Shown one piece after another: positions 51,142-59,609 of a DNA stretch of 64,000 nucleotides; position 1 is the first letter of the stretch; the number at the start of each line of letters is the position of its first letter. This stretch comes from Brevibacillus invocatus. Lineage in GTDB: Bacteria; Bacillota; Bacilli; Brevibacillales; Brevibacillaceae. Where the stretch lies: the NCBI RefSeq assembly GCF_003710915.1, contig NZ_RHHR01000044.1:41492-105491 (forward strand). The letters are read 5' to 3'. The notes beneath the pieces were generated by a model, which saw only the letters and a list, made by a program, of their open reading frames with translations, made no database searches and was not told where the DNA came from. A program made the translations under genes and the position numbers.

Positions 51142-51459
51142 TTACACGTTAAACGCCATAATCCAGATCGATCCACCGATGATCGTCAGTACGATGAACA
51201 GACCGAGGATCAGCGTCTGCACGTTCCAGCGCGGTTTTTCTCCCTCACGGATATGCATGAAGAAGAACAGCTGAACGACAAACTGCAGGATTGCCATGAT
51301 CATGATCGTGATATAGGTCGCTGTCTTGCTGAACAACGGGTTCATTACCAGTACGAGCGGAATGACCGTCAGCACGATCGACAGGATAAAACCGATCACA
51401 TACGACTTGAGTGAGCCATGACTTTCTGCATGACTGCTGTGGTTTCCGTGGTTCGCCAT
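51142..51459 (-). CDS. qoxD: Cytochrome aa3 quinol oxidase subunit IV
   Basis: A 105-residue membrane protein with three hydrophobic segments: VIGFILSIVLTVIPLVLVMN, YITIMIMAILQFVVQLFFFM followed by the conserved HIREG, and LILGLFIVLTIIGGSIWIMA. This is the COX4_pro/QoxD pattern. The N-terminus is His-rich (NHGNHSSHAESHG). It is a small accessory subunit that stabilises the oxidase. It starts 1 nt after qoxC and ends the operon just before a strong terminator. Confidence 0.92.
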   Translation of the reverse strand: MANHGNHSSHAESHGSLKSYVIGFILSIVLTVIPLVLVMNPLFSKTATYITIMIMAILQFVVQLFFFMHIREGEKPRWNVQTLILGLFIVLTIIGGSIWIMAFNV

Positions 51460-51460
51460 C

Positions 51461-52081
51461 CTACATCACCCCCATCAGGTAGACGACCGTAAACAGGAAG
51501 ATCCATACGACGTCCAGGAAGTGCCAATACAGGCTGAGTGTGGTCACTTTGCGACGTGTCACAGGAGTCAGACCGCGACGACGAAGCTGTATGATGATCG
51601 CCAGCATCCAGAACAGACCAATCGATACGTGCAATCCGTGCGTACCTACGAGCGTGTAGAAAGCCGACCAGAATCCACTCGTTGCGATTGTCGCACCTTC
51701 ATGAACCAGATGGATGAACTCGGTAACCTCCAAGTAGATGAAGGAGAGACCGAGCAAAGCCGTCACGATCAGCCAGCCGATCAGTTCTTTTACTTTTCCT
51801 TTGTTCATCGCCAGAATCGCAAGTCCACTGGTAAAGCTGCTGGTCAACAAAATGAACGTGGAGGCGATGACACCTGGCAATGCAAACAGTTCCGCACCCG
51901 TAGGTCCACCAGCAAAGCTGTGGTTCATGACCGCATAGGTCGCAAACAGCGTACCGAATAAAATACAGTCAGTCACCAGGAAGATCCAAAAACCGAGTAC
52001 CTTTAACTGCTCGTGTTCTTCATGACCATGCTCGTGATCATGTGCATGACCATGCTCATGGTTTTTCGCCACTTGTTGCAT
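51461..52081 (-). CDS. qoxC: Cytochrome aa3 quinol oxidase subunit III
   Basis: A 206-residue membrane protein with five hydrophobic segments and the subunit III features LKVLGFWIFLVTDCILFGTL, the acidic helix IYLEVTEFIHLVHEG and VGTHGLHVSIGLFWM, ending WHFLDVVWIFLFTVVYL. The N-terminal 25 residues are an unusual His/Glu/Asp cluster (HEHGHAHDHEHGHEEHEQ). The subunit supports proton uptake and stability of the oxidase core. It overlaps the qoxB stop by 1 nt (TAATG). Confidence 0.93.
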   Translation of the reverse strand: MQQVAKNHEHGHAHDHEHGHEEHEQLKVLGFWIFLVTDCILFGTLFATYAVMNHSFAGGPTGAELFALPGVIASTFILLTSSFTSGLAILAMNKGKVKELIGWLIVTALLGLSFIYLEVTEFIHLVHEGATIATSGFWSAFYTLVGTHGLHVSIGLFWMLAIIIQLRRRGLTPVTRRKVTTLSLYWHFLDVVWIFLFTVVYLMGVM

Positions 52082-54051
52082 TAGTATACCCTCCCCAGTG
52101 AAGCCTCGGTGCGTCGCACTTCATCCACCGGTACGTAGTAGTCGGTATCGTATTGGAAGGAACGCGCCCACATGGTGAGAAACACGCCGATCATACCGAT
52201 CGCAGCCATCCAGACCCACTCCCAGACAAAGCCAAATCCGGCAATAAACCAGAAGACAGACATGATAAACGGAAGCCCGGAGTTTTTCGGCATATGAATC
52301 GGCTCCAAGTGAACCGGCTCTTCTTTATAGGTTCCGTTCGCTTTTTCTTCCTTCACTCTCCAGAAGTCGTCGGTCTCTTTTACTTGAGGAACGACAGCGA
52401 AGTTATAGAACGGTGCAGGCGACGGAATCGACCATTCCAGCGTACGACCATTCCACGGGTCGCCTGTGGTGTCTCGTTCGCCATGCTTGATGCTGTACAG
52501 GATTTGCCATACTTGGAAGACGAAACCTGCCCCCATCAGGAACGCACCTACGGTAGAGACCAGGTTGAGCGATTCCCAGCCATAATCCCAGCCATATGTG
52601 TAGTAACGACGGGTCATACCCATGAAGCCAAGCGCGTATTGCGGCATAAAGCAGACATAGAAACCGATGTTCCAGAGCCAGAAGCCCCATGCGCCCAATT
52701 TTTCATCCAGCTTGAAGCCGAACAGTTTTGGCCACCAATAGTATATCCCTGCAAGGTAACCAAACACGACCCCACCGATCAAAACTTGGTGGAAGTGGGC
52801 AATCAGGAAGTAACTGTTATGGTACTGGTAGTCAGCAGGTGCTACTGACAACATAACACCTGTAGCCCCCCCTACGACGAAGCACGGGATAAAGGCAATC
52901 GTCCACATCATCGGCTGCTTGAAGGAAATCTTGCCTCGATACATCGTAAACAGCCAGTTGAAGACCTTTACACCGGTCGGTATCGCGATCAGCATCGTCG
53001 TGATTGCAAAGAACGCAATGACGCTCGCACTCGTACCCATTGTGAAGAAGTGGTGAGCCCAGGTAAAGAAGGACAAGATAGCGATCCCCATAACGGCTGC
53101 GACCATGGACTTGTAGCCAAACAGCTTTTTCTTCGCAAAGGTCGCTACAACCTCGGAGAAGATACCAAACGCTGGTACAACTACGATGTAAACCTCAGGG
53201 TGACCCCACATCCAGATCAGGTTGAGGTACATCATCGGGTTACCGCCGCCATCCATCGTGAAGAAGTGAGCGCCGGCAAAACGGTCAAGATAAAGCAATG
53301 CGATCGTAACAGTCAAGATTGGGAAAGCGAGAATGATCATGATACAGCTGGAAAATACGGACCAGCTGAACATTGGCATTTTCATCAATTTCATGCCAGG
53401 TGCACGCATTTTCAAAATGGTGACGATAAAGTTGATCCCCGTAGCCAAGCTACCGATACCGGAGATCTGTATCCCCCAAATCCAGAAGTTCTGACCTGGA
53501 CCAGGGCTGAATTCATTTTGTGAAAGCGGTGGATACGACAGCCAACCTGCGTCCGGGGAACCCCCGATGACGAATGAAAGGTTGAACAGCATCGCACCAA
53601 ACATGAACAGCCAGAAGCTGACGGCGTTCAGGAAAGGGAAAGCGACATCTCGCGCCCCGAGCTGAAGGGGAACGACCATATTGAACAAACCGAACATCAT
53701 CGGCATCGCCATGAACAAGATCATGATCGTACCGTGTGTCGTAAAGATCGCGTTATAGTGATCGGAGTGCAAGAACTCCAGATTCGGGAACGCCAGCTGG
53801 ACACGCATCAAGATCGCGTCCACCCCACCGCGGAACAACATCAGGAGGGATGCGATCAGGTACATAATCCCGATCTTTTTGTGGTCGACTGTAGTCAGCC
53901 ATTCGCGCCACAGCCAGCCCCATTTTTTATATTTGGTTAAGACGAAGACGATTGCGACCATGGTCAGGGCAATGGAGACCATCGCACCGTAGATCAGCGG
54001 ATCGCCCGTAACAAAGAACCAGGAACAAAACTCCAAAAAGCTCTCCCACAT
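52081..54051 (-). CDS. qoxB: Cytochrome aa3 quinol oxidase subunit I
   Basis: A 656-residue heme-copper oxidase core subunit. It has the QoxB-type N-terminal extra helix (FVTGDPLIYGAMVSIALTMV) before TTVDHKKIGIMYL, the low-spin heme His in FTTHGTIMILFMAMP, the CuB site with the Tyr-linked His in WIWGHPEVYIVVVPAFG-type sequence (here MWGHPEVYIVVVPAFG), WAHHFFTMG, and the heme ligands in IAHFHQVLIGG. It reduces O2 to water and pumps protons, taking electrons from menaquinol. Length and the C-terminal extension are those of QoxB rather than CtaD. Confidence 0.94.
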   Translation of the reverse strand: MWESFLEFCSWFFVTGDPLIYGAMVSIALTMVAIVFVLTKYKKWGWLWREWLTTVDHKKIGIMYLIASLLMLFRGGVDAILMRVQLAFPNLEFLHSDHYNAIFTTHGTIMILFMAMPMMFGLFNMVVPLQLGARDVAFPFLNAVSFWLFMFGAMLFNLSFVIGGSPDAGWLSYPPLSQNEFSPGPGQNFWIWGIQISGIGSLATGINFIVTILKMRAPGMKLMKMPMFSWSVFSSCIMIILAFPILTVTIALLYLDRFAGAHFFTMDGGGNPMMYLNLIWMWGHPEVYIVVVPAFGIFSEVVATFAKKKLFGYKSMVAAVMGIAILSFFTWAHHFFTMGTSASVIAFFAITTMLIAIPTGVKVFNWLFTMYRGKISFKQPMMWTIAFIPCFVVGGATGVMLSVAPADYQYHNSYFLIAHFHQVLIGGVVFGYLAGIYYWWPKLFGFKLDEKLGAWGFWLWNIGFYVCFMPQYALGFMGMTRRYYTYGWDYGWESLNLVSTVGAFLMGAGFVFQVWQILYSIKHGERDTTGDPWNGRTLEWSIPSPAPFYNFAVVPQVKETDDFWRVKEEKANGTYKEEPVHLEPIHMPKNSGLPFIMSVFWFIAGFGFVWEWVWMAAIGMIGVFLTMWARSFQYDTDYYVPVDEVRRTEASLGRVY

Positions 54052-54074
54052 CAGGTATTCCTCCTCCCTTTCTC

Positions 54075-55028
54075 CTAGTGATTCATCCCAGGTGTCATAT
54101 TCATATTTGGCATCTGAGGAGCCGATGTTTCATCCTTTTTATCGCCATACGTTCTGATCTCACTTGCATCCACCGGATGTCCGTGACCGTATTTCGCAAC
54201 GATTTCTTCAAACAAACCTTCTGGGAAGGATGAGTAGGTCGCAACTTCCGTCAAACCAGGCTTTTTCAACTGTTCATAATCTTCCTTGGTCATGGCCGGC
54301 GTGGTACCCTTAACCTCTTTTACCCATTGGTCAAATTCTTCTTGCGTGGTTGCTTTTACATTGAAATTCATGTGAGCAAAGCCTTCACCGGTGAAGTTCG
54401 CTCCACGACCCTGGAATTCACCCGGTTCGTCCGCCTGCAGATACAGCTCTGTCGTCATCCCGGACATGGCATAAATCTGACCGCCAAGCTCAGGCACCCA
54501 GAAGGAGTTCATAGGGGCTTCAGCTGACAGATGGAACTGTACAGGTACGCCCGCAGGAATCTGCAAGTAGTTGACTGTCGCGATGTTTTGTTCAGGATAA
54601 GTGAACATCCATTTCCAGTCTAATGAAGTAACTTGAACCGTAATGGGCTTCACTTCTTTATTCGGTGACTCTTTTAACGCATAAGTATCGCGCACAGTAA
54701 AGTAACCCAAAATGGCGATAATCACGATTGGAATCCCCCACCAGATGATCTCCAGTGTCGTGCTGTGATCCCAGTTTGGCTTGTAGGTTGCCTTGTTATC
54801 AGGCGTATCCCGGTATCGATAAACGATAAAAGCAGTAAGCGCGATGACCGGTACGACAATGACCGCACACAATATAATAGAGATCATGATGAGATCATAT
54901 TGTGTCCCCGCTACTGGACCTTTGGGGTTCAGTACTACATAATCACTACCGCAACCGGCCAGCAGGACACTCGCCAGCGTTGCCAAGACTCCGAACTGAA
55001 GTCGTCTCAGCCATTTTCCTCCACTCAT
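54075..55028 (-). CDS. qoxA: Cytochrome aa3 quinol oxidase subunit II
   Basis: ATG 55028 is chosen behind GGAGGG; the frame extends to 55121 without a ribosome site. The 317-residue lipoprotein has lipobox VLLAGCGSD (Cys ~25), two membrane segments (~47-68 and ~90-110) and a cupredoxin domain (~125-230: VTSLDWKWMFTYPEQNIATV, APMNSFWVPELGGQIYAMSG). The CuA ligands (Cys-x3-Cys with His and Met) of cytochrome c oxidases are missing and no cytochrome c domain follows. It is therefore a quinol oxidase subunit, not CtaC. First gene of qoxABCD. Confidence 0.93.
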   Translation of the reverse strand: MSGGKWLRRLQFGVLATLASVLLAGCGSDYVVLNPKGPVAGTQYDLIMISIILCAVIVVPVIALTAFIVYRYRDTPDNKATYKPNWDHSTTLEIIWWGIPIVIIAILGYFTVRDTYALKESPNKEVKPITVQVTSLDWKWMFTYPEQNIATVNYLQIPAGVPVQFHLSAEAPMNSFWVPELGGQIYAMSGMTTELYLQADEPGEFQGRGANFTGEGFAHMNFNVKATTQEEFDQWVKEVKGTTPAMTKEDYEQLKKPGLTEVATYSSFPEGLFEEIVAKYGHGHPVDASEIRTYGDKKDETSAPQMPNMNMTPGMNH

Positions 55029-55090
55029 TCTCCCAATCCCTCCTCGTTGACAAAAACAGCCATAACTTAATTGGAAGTCTTTTTTAATCA

Positions 55091-55203
55091 ATGTGAACAC
55101 ATCTCGTTTGCGCACTCTCATGTTATCAAATCAAACTTGTTTTGGTACTGCTTTTTCACGACGTTCAATATTTCGTAGTTTTTCTGTTACAAAGTGTTCA
55201 CTT
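55091..55203 (-). promoter_or_regulatory. Twin 12-bp palindromes upstream of qoxA
   Basis: ATGTGAACACAT (55091-55102) and AAGTGTTCACTT (55192-55203) are both perfect palindromes sharing the core GTG-WW-CAC, with centres 101 bp apart. They lie 63 and 164 bases upstream of the qoxA start. No clear -35/-10 pair was found in 55029-55300; the rest of that stretch shows no gene. Confidence 0.45.
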
Positions 55204-55300
55204 CGAATTCACGAGTTGATCATAATATTGTTACGATTATCCTGCGTTTGATAAATGGTTCCAGCGTTGCCTGCAGATTCCCGTTCACTTAAAGGAAACA

Positions 55301-55359
55301 AACAGCAAAAAAGCCAGGATGCGGATAATGAGTTCCGCATTCCCAGCTAGTTGGGGCTT
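55301..55359 (-). terminator. Intrinsic terminator of the cyanophycinase operon
   Basis: Inner stem ATGCGGA / TCCGCAT (55319-55325 with 55334-55340) and outer stem AAGCC / GGCTT (55311-55315 with 55355-55359), followed on the minus strand by six T (55312-55307). It lies 13 bases after the cyanophycinase stop. Confidence 0.8.
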
Positions 55360-55371
55360 GCATTCGTGCAC

Positions 55372-56610
55372 TTATTTTTTCTCTTTGATCTGTACTTCAA
55401 TCGGAATGATTTCCATACTCACATTCAGGATCGAGGAAGCGTACTCCGTAGCATCGTAATACCCTTTTGTGTCCTTGTTTTTGGCGAACACCACGCTTAC
55501 GCCCGTTCCCTTATCCTTCTTGTCGCCTAGGACAAAGGCCATTCCTTGCGCCTTGTCGGCTGTATTGTCTGCCAGATCATCCAGCAACGCATTCTTTGCA
55601 GCGTCCAGTCCAAAGATATTCGTGTTCAGTTCGTTTCCTTCATAATATTCTTTCCCTTTTGGGATCAAGGTTTTGGATTCGTCGAGTGCAAACTCCTTCG
55701 TGACATAGTTGTACTTGTCTCCTTTTTCAATGTAGGAGACCACCAGACCCGTATAGACACCCTTCTTGTCCAGCTTTGCCTTGGAGGCGTCGACCAGAAT
55801 CATGCCGCTTTCACCAATTACCTGAATATCATTTCCTGTGACAACCATGGCAGAGTTTTCGTCGATTCCAAAGCCGTAATCGATTTTCTCATGGACAAGA
55901 GCCACGACCAGACGACCGATGCGTCCACGCTTGCTGAAATGCTGATCGACAATACCCCCATCGAAGAATCCGAGACCTTTTGTGACCCACAAGCCCGGTT
56001 TGGATTCGTCATAGGTGACGCCCAGCTGTAGGGCTTCCAGAGAAGTCGCATTTTGGATCATCGTATTGGACATGATGGCCGCCCCAGCTGAAGTACCTGC
56101 TACCAGACCACCATCCTTGTATACCTCCCACACGGCATCCAGTGCCTTGGTATTTGATCCATCTGGATTGTAAAACGCTTTGGTGATGCGCGCCTGATCA
56201 CCGCCAACGAAAAAGAACGCTGTGCATTCGGATATCTGCGCGACAACCTCATCATTGTTTACTTTGTCTGCGTAATTCTTTTCCGTAATTTCGATGATGC
56301 GTACTTGATCGGCTGGAACGCCGTAATCTCCAAAGTCCTTTTTCATTTCATGGGATGAGCTCATCGAACCGCTCGCCGTCGGGAAAATCCCTATAACCGC
56401 ATCGTCCTTGCCGCCTGCCAATTCGATCATTCGGTTGTACAACTCGGCATTGTCCGATTCATTCGCACCCCCGATGATGACCAAGCTTCCTTTAGCCGTT
56501 GCTGCCCCCTCTTCTGCAAAAGCTCCCGGCACAGTGAAAGCAAAAAGCAGCAGTGCAGCCAGCATGACAGTCAGCCATTTGAACCCTTTGTTTGAAACCA
56601 TACCCATCAT
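55372..56610 (-). CDS. Secreted cyanophycinase-like serine peptidase (S51 family)
   Basis: ATG 56610 overlaps the asparaginase stop (TGATG) and follows AGGGGG. The 412-residue product has a signal peptide (predicted cleavage after AFA, ~32) and an S51 peptidase domain: SLVIIGGANESDNAELYNRM, FFVGGDQARIT, nucleophile Ser ~174 in GLVAGTSAGAAIMSN, and GLGFFDGGIVDQHFSKRGRI. Cyanophycinase releases beta-Asp-Arg dipeptides from the storage polymer cyanophycin. Residues ~270-412 form a C-terminal region larger than in intracellular cyanophycinases. Being secreted, it would act on external polymer or isopeptides. Last gene of the operon. Confidence 0.87.
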   Translation of the reverse strand: MMGMVSNKGFKWLTVMLAALLLFAFTVPGAFAEEGAATAKGSLVIIGGANESDNAELYNRMIELAGGKDDAVIGIFPTASGSMSSSHEMKKDFGDYGVPADQVRIIEITEKNYADKVNNDEVVAQISECTAFFFVGGDQARITKAFYNPDGSNTKALDAVWEVYKDGGLVAGTSAGAAIMSNTMIQNATSLEALQLGVTYDESKPGLWVTKGLGFFDGGIVDQHFSKRGRIGRLVVALVHEKIDYGFGIDENSAMVVTGNDIQVIGESGMILVDASKAKLDKKGVYTGLVVSYIEKGDKYNYVTKEFALDESKTLIPKGKEYYEGNELNTNIFGLDAAKNALLDDLADNTADKAQGMAFVLGDKKDKGTGVSVVFAKNKDTKGYYDATEYASSILNVSMEIIPIEVQIKEKK

Positions 56611-57635
56611 CAATTCCCCCTGTTTCCTTCAGTTTTTAATTGAAACACAGGCTCTACTTTCCCTACATGCTCCCCCTTCCTGTTTTGAATCACAGGTGTA
56701 TGAAAGGCTTGCAGCGCCACTTCTTCAAGGGGTGCAAGCTCACCCATCTGTTTGAGCACTTCGACAGCTGCGGGGTAGGCAGATCGCCAATTTCCGTCTG
56801 TTACTTTAATGGCAATACCGATTCCCTTCTCCATGAGTCCCAGGCAATAGACCCCCTCTGCACCGCCTTTTGCCAGTACTCGCCCCTTCGTGATCTGCAT
56901 CGCTTCTGTGCAGAACTCGTTGGCTCCACTGACCATTTCCGGATATTGCACCATAGCCTGGGTGATACGCTTGATAGCCTGTTTCAACGAAGGCGGCTGG
57001 ATCTCCTCAGGGTGGGCCAGCCTCGCAAACACATACGCCAGCTTGGATAAAGGAATGCCGAAGTTCGGTACGCCACATCCATCGATTCCCGTGATCACCT
57101 GCTCCTCTGGCAGCTCTGCCAGCTCCAGCAAGCTCTCCAGCACCTTTTGCTGTACAGGATGCTCCATGCGATGATAGCTGTCGATATCGCTCTCCAAATG
57201 CATCGCGAGCGCCAGCATCCCGGTATGCTTGCCTGAGCAATTGTTGTGAATCGGGCTCGGCTTGATCTGTTTTTGTACGAGTTCCAGATAACGCTCCTGA
57301 CTGTACGGCGGATGAGCGCCGCACTGGAGATGCTCCTCCTGCAGCCCGATGCGAAACAGCATAGAGTTTACGACCTGCGTGTGCTGTTCTTCACCGTTGT
57401 GCGAGCCACAGCAGATGGCAATCTCCTTGTCATTCATGAGAAAGCGGTCCGCTGCCCCCGATTGAACGAGTGGAATCGTCTGAATCGGTTTTAGCGCAGA
57501 GCGGGTAAACGTCATTCGTGAGACGTCTCCGACACGGTACAGAAGATTTCCCTGCCAATCGACAACTGCGATGCTGCCTGTATGTTCACTTTCGATATGA
57601 TTTCCGCGTTTTACGACGACCAATGTTTCTTCCAT
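56610..57635 (-). CDS. L-asparaginase of the asparaginase II family (PF06089 type)
   Basis: A 341-residue enzyme with the patterns of the Rhizobium-type asparaginase family: VKRGNHIESEHTGSIAVVD, FTRSALKPIQTIPLVQSGAA, ICCGSHNGEEQHTQVV, NNCSGKHTGMLALAMHL and DGCGVPNFGIPLSKLAYVFA. This family is unrelated to the common AnsA/AnsB type and splits asparagine to aspartate and ammonia. Beside a cyanophycinase and a peptide importer, it may instead process Asp-containing products; that is inference. ATG 57635 follows GGAGAGG; its stop overlaps the cyanophycinase start. Confidence 0.88.
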   Translation of the reverse strand: MEETLVVVKRGNHIESEHTGSIAVVDWQGNLLYRVGDVSRMTFTRSALKPIQTIPLVQSGAADRFLMNDKEIAICCGSHNGEEQHTQVVNSMLFRIGLQEEHLQCGAHPPYSQERYLELVQKQIKPSPIHNNCSGKHTGMLALAMHLESDIDSYHRMEHPVQQKVLESLLELAELPEEQVITGIDGCGVPNFGIPLSKLAYVFARLAHPEEIQPPSLKQAIKRITQAMVQYPEMVSGANEFCTEAMQITKGRVLAKGGAEGVYCLGLMEKGIGIAIKVTDGNWRSAYPAAVEVLKQMGELAPLEEVALQAFHTPVIQNRKGEHVGKVEPVFQLKTEGNRGN

Positions 57636-57650
57636 ATTGAGTTCCTCTCC

Positions 57651-58619
57651 TTAGGTGTAGAGATGACACGCTACCCCGTGATCCTCTTCAAGCTGAATCA
57701 TGGTCGGCCTCACTTCTTTGCAGATCGCTTCTGCTTTGGGACACCTGGTCACAAACGCACAGCCCGCAGGTGGATTGGACGGCGAAGGCACTTCACCGCG
57801 CAACAGAATCCGCTCCTTTTTTCTGCGAGGATCGGCAGCAGGGATAGCAGACAAAAGCGACTGTGTATACGGATGCAAAGGCTTGGCGTAAATTTTTTCC
57901 GCTGTTCCCAGCTCTGCCATGCGACCCAGATACATGACTCCCAAGCGATTGCACAAATGCTTCACTACAGCCAGGTCGTGAGAAATAAACAAATAGGTAA
58001 GCCCGAACTCTTCCTGAATATCTTGCAGCAAATTCAAAATTTGGGACTGGATCGACACATCCAGCGCTGAAACGGGTTCGTCAGCAACGATGAGCTGCGG
58101 CTTGAGGATCAATGCTCGGGCAATGCAAATGCGCTGCCTCTGGCCACCTGAAAATTCATGCGCATACCTTTTCAAATAGGAACGGTTCAACCCGCACACG
58201 TCCATCATGTCCGCAATCATTCGCTGCCTTTGTCCAGAATCTCCAATCTGATGGGCTTTCAATGGCTCTTCCAAGATTTGCTCGATCGTGAAACGAGGAT
58301 TCAAGGAAGCATACGGGTCCTGAAAGACCATCTGCATATCCTTGCGCTTCTCCCTCATCTGCGGCGGAGAGATGGTTGCCAAATCCTCTCGGCCAAACCA
58401 CACCTGTCCGGAAGTAGGCTTGATCAGATTCAGCACAGCCCTGCCGGTCGTCGATTTTCCGCAGCCGGACTCGCCTACAAGCCCAAACGTTTCTCCTCTG
58501 GTGATCTCAAAGGAAACGTCATCTACGGCTCTGACAAAGCCCTGGGTCCGTTGAAAAATTCCCTTTTTCACGGGGAAGTGCACCTTGAGGTTATGTACTT
58601 CCAATAGCGATTCCGTCAT
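57651..58619 (-). CDS. Oligopeptide ABC transporter ATP-binding protein (OppF/DppF type)
   Basis: A 322-residue ATPase: Walker [37 protein letters not shown], signature HEFSGGQRQRICIARA, Walker B LIVADEPVSALDVS and FISHDLAVVKHLC. The C-terminal oligo_HPY part has PPAGCAFVTRCPKAEAIC with cysteines typical of this subgroup. ATG 58619 follows GGAGG. It lies between the OppD-type partner and the asparaginase gene. Confidence 0.93.
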   Translation of the reverse strand: MTESLLEVHNLKVHFPVKKGIFQRTQGFVRAVDDVSFEITRGETFGLVGESGCGKSTTGRAVLNLIKPTSGQVWFGREDLATISPPQMREKRKDMQMVFQDPYASLNPRFTIEQILEEPLKAHQIGDSGQRQRMIADMMDVCGLNRSYLKRYAHEFSGGQRQRICIARALILKPQLIVADEPVSALDVSIQSQILNLLQDIQEEFGLTYLFISHDLAVVKHLCNRLGVMYLGRMAELGTAEKIYAKPLHPYTQSLLSAIPAADPRRKKERILLRGEVPSPSNPPAGCAFVTRCPKAEAICKEVRPTMIQLEEDHGVACHLYT

Positions 58620-58631
58620 GTTCGTCCTCCA

Positions 58632-59603
58632 TTACTCGGCATACAGCCAGCAGCGGCATGTATGGCTTTGCTCCAGCTCTAGCAGCTCGGGATGTTCTTG
58701 CTCGCAGCGTGCGATGGCGTCCGGACATCTGTCGCGGAATCGGCAGCCCGGGATGACGGTATCCGGTGTAGGGACCTGTCCTGCAATGGAAAAAAGGCGT
58801 CTTTTTTTCTCCTCCAAATTGGGGATGGATTCGAGCAGACCGCGCGTATACGGATGCTTGGGATTGTGAAAAAGCGTATCCACATCTGCTTCCTCGACAA
58901 TCTCCCCCGCATACATGACGATGACTCTGTCGCACATCTCCGCTACGACTCCCAGATCATGGGTGACCAGCAAGATCGCGGTCTGCGTTTTTTCTTTCAG
59001 CTCCCGCATGAGGTCCAGGATCTGCGCCTGGATCGTCACATCCAGCGCTGTCGTCGGTTCATCCGCGATGAGCATCTGCGGATGACACGCAAGGCCGATG
59101 GCGATCATCACCCGCTGACGCATACCACCCGAGAGTTCGTGTGGATAACTGGCATAAATCTGCTCGGCACGCGAGATCCCCACCAGCTTGAGCATTTCGA
59201 TAGAGCGCTCCTTGGCTTGTTTCTTGGTCAAGTCCGTATGAAGCAGAATCACTTCATCCAGTTGGCGGCCAATCGTAAAGACTGGTGTGAGCGACGTCAT
59301 CGGTTCCTGAAAAATCATAGAGATTTCATTGCCGCGAATCTTGTTCATTTCCTTTTCCTTGAGAGAGAGCAAATCCACGCCTTTGTAGCGAATTTCACCC
59401 GATACGATTTTTCCGGGAGGAGTCGGGATGAGTCTCATGATCGACAGCGAGGTCACGCTTTTGCCGCAGCCTGATTCCCCGACCAGCCCTAGCGTCTCCC
59501 CTTTTTTCACATGAAAGGAAATGCCTTTCACGACGCTATATTCTTTATCCTCATTGCGAAACTGAACGGTTAGCCCTTTTACTTCCAGCATCATGTCCTG
59601 CAT
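58632..59603 (-). CDS. Oligopeptide ABC transporter ATP-binding protein (OppD/DppD type)
   Basis: A 323-residue ATPase: Walker [34 protein letters not shown], signature [16 protein letters not shown], Walker [17 protein letters not shown] and [13 protein letters not shown], with a C-terminal [16 protein letters not shown] cysteine motif. It forms the ATPase pair with the OppF-type protein. The start ATG 59603 follows AAGGAG at ~10 nt. It is a diverged paralogue of the gene at 35082-36038. Confidence 0.93.
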   Translation of the reverse strand: MQDMMLEVKGLTVQFRNEDKEYSVVKGISFHVKKGETLGLVGESGCGKSVTSLSIMRLIPTPPGKIVSGEIRYKGVDLLSLKEKEMNKIRGNEISMIFQEPMTSLTPVFTIGRQLDEVILLHTDLTKKQAKERSIEMLKLVGISRAEQIYASYPHELSGGMRQRVMIAIGLACHPQMLIADEPTTALDVTIQAQILDLMRELKEKTQTAILLVTHDLGVVAEMCDRVIVMYAGEIVEEADVDTLFHNPKHPYTRGLLESIPNLEEKKRRLFSIAGQVPTPDTVIPGCRFRDRCPDAIARCEQEHPELLELEQSHTCRCWLYAE

Positions 59604-59609
59604 GCTCGC

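Noticed and set aside
51142..55028. Cytochrome c oxidase (caa3, ctaCDEF)
   Set aside because: Subunit II lacks the CuA cysteines and any cytochrome c domain, and subunit I has the extra N-terminal helix and length of QoxB. The quinol oxidase qoxABCD fits better.
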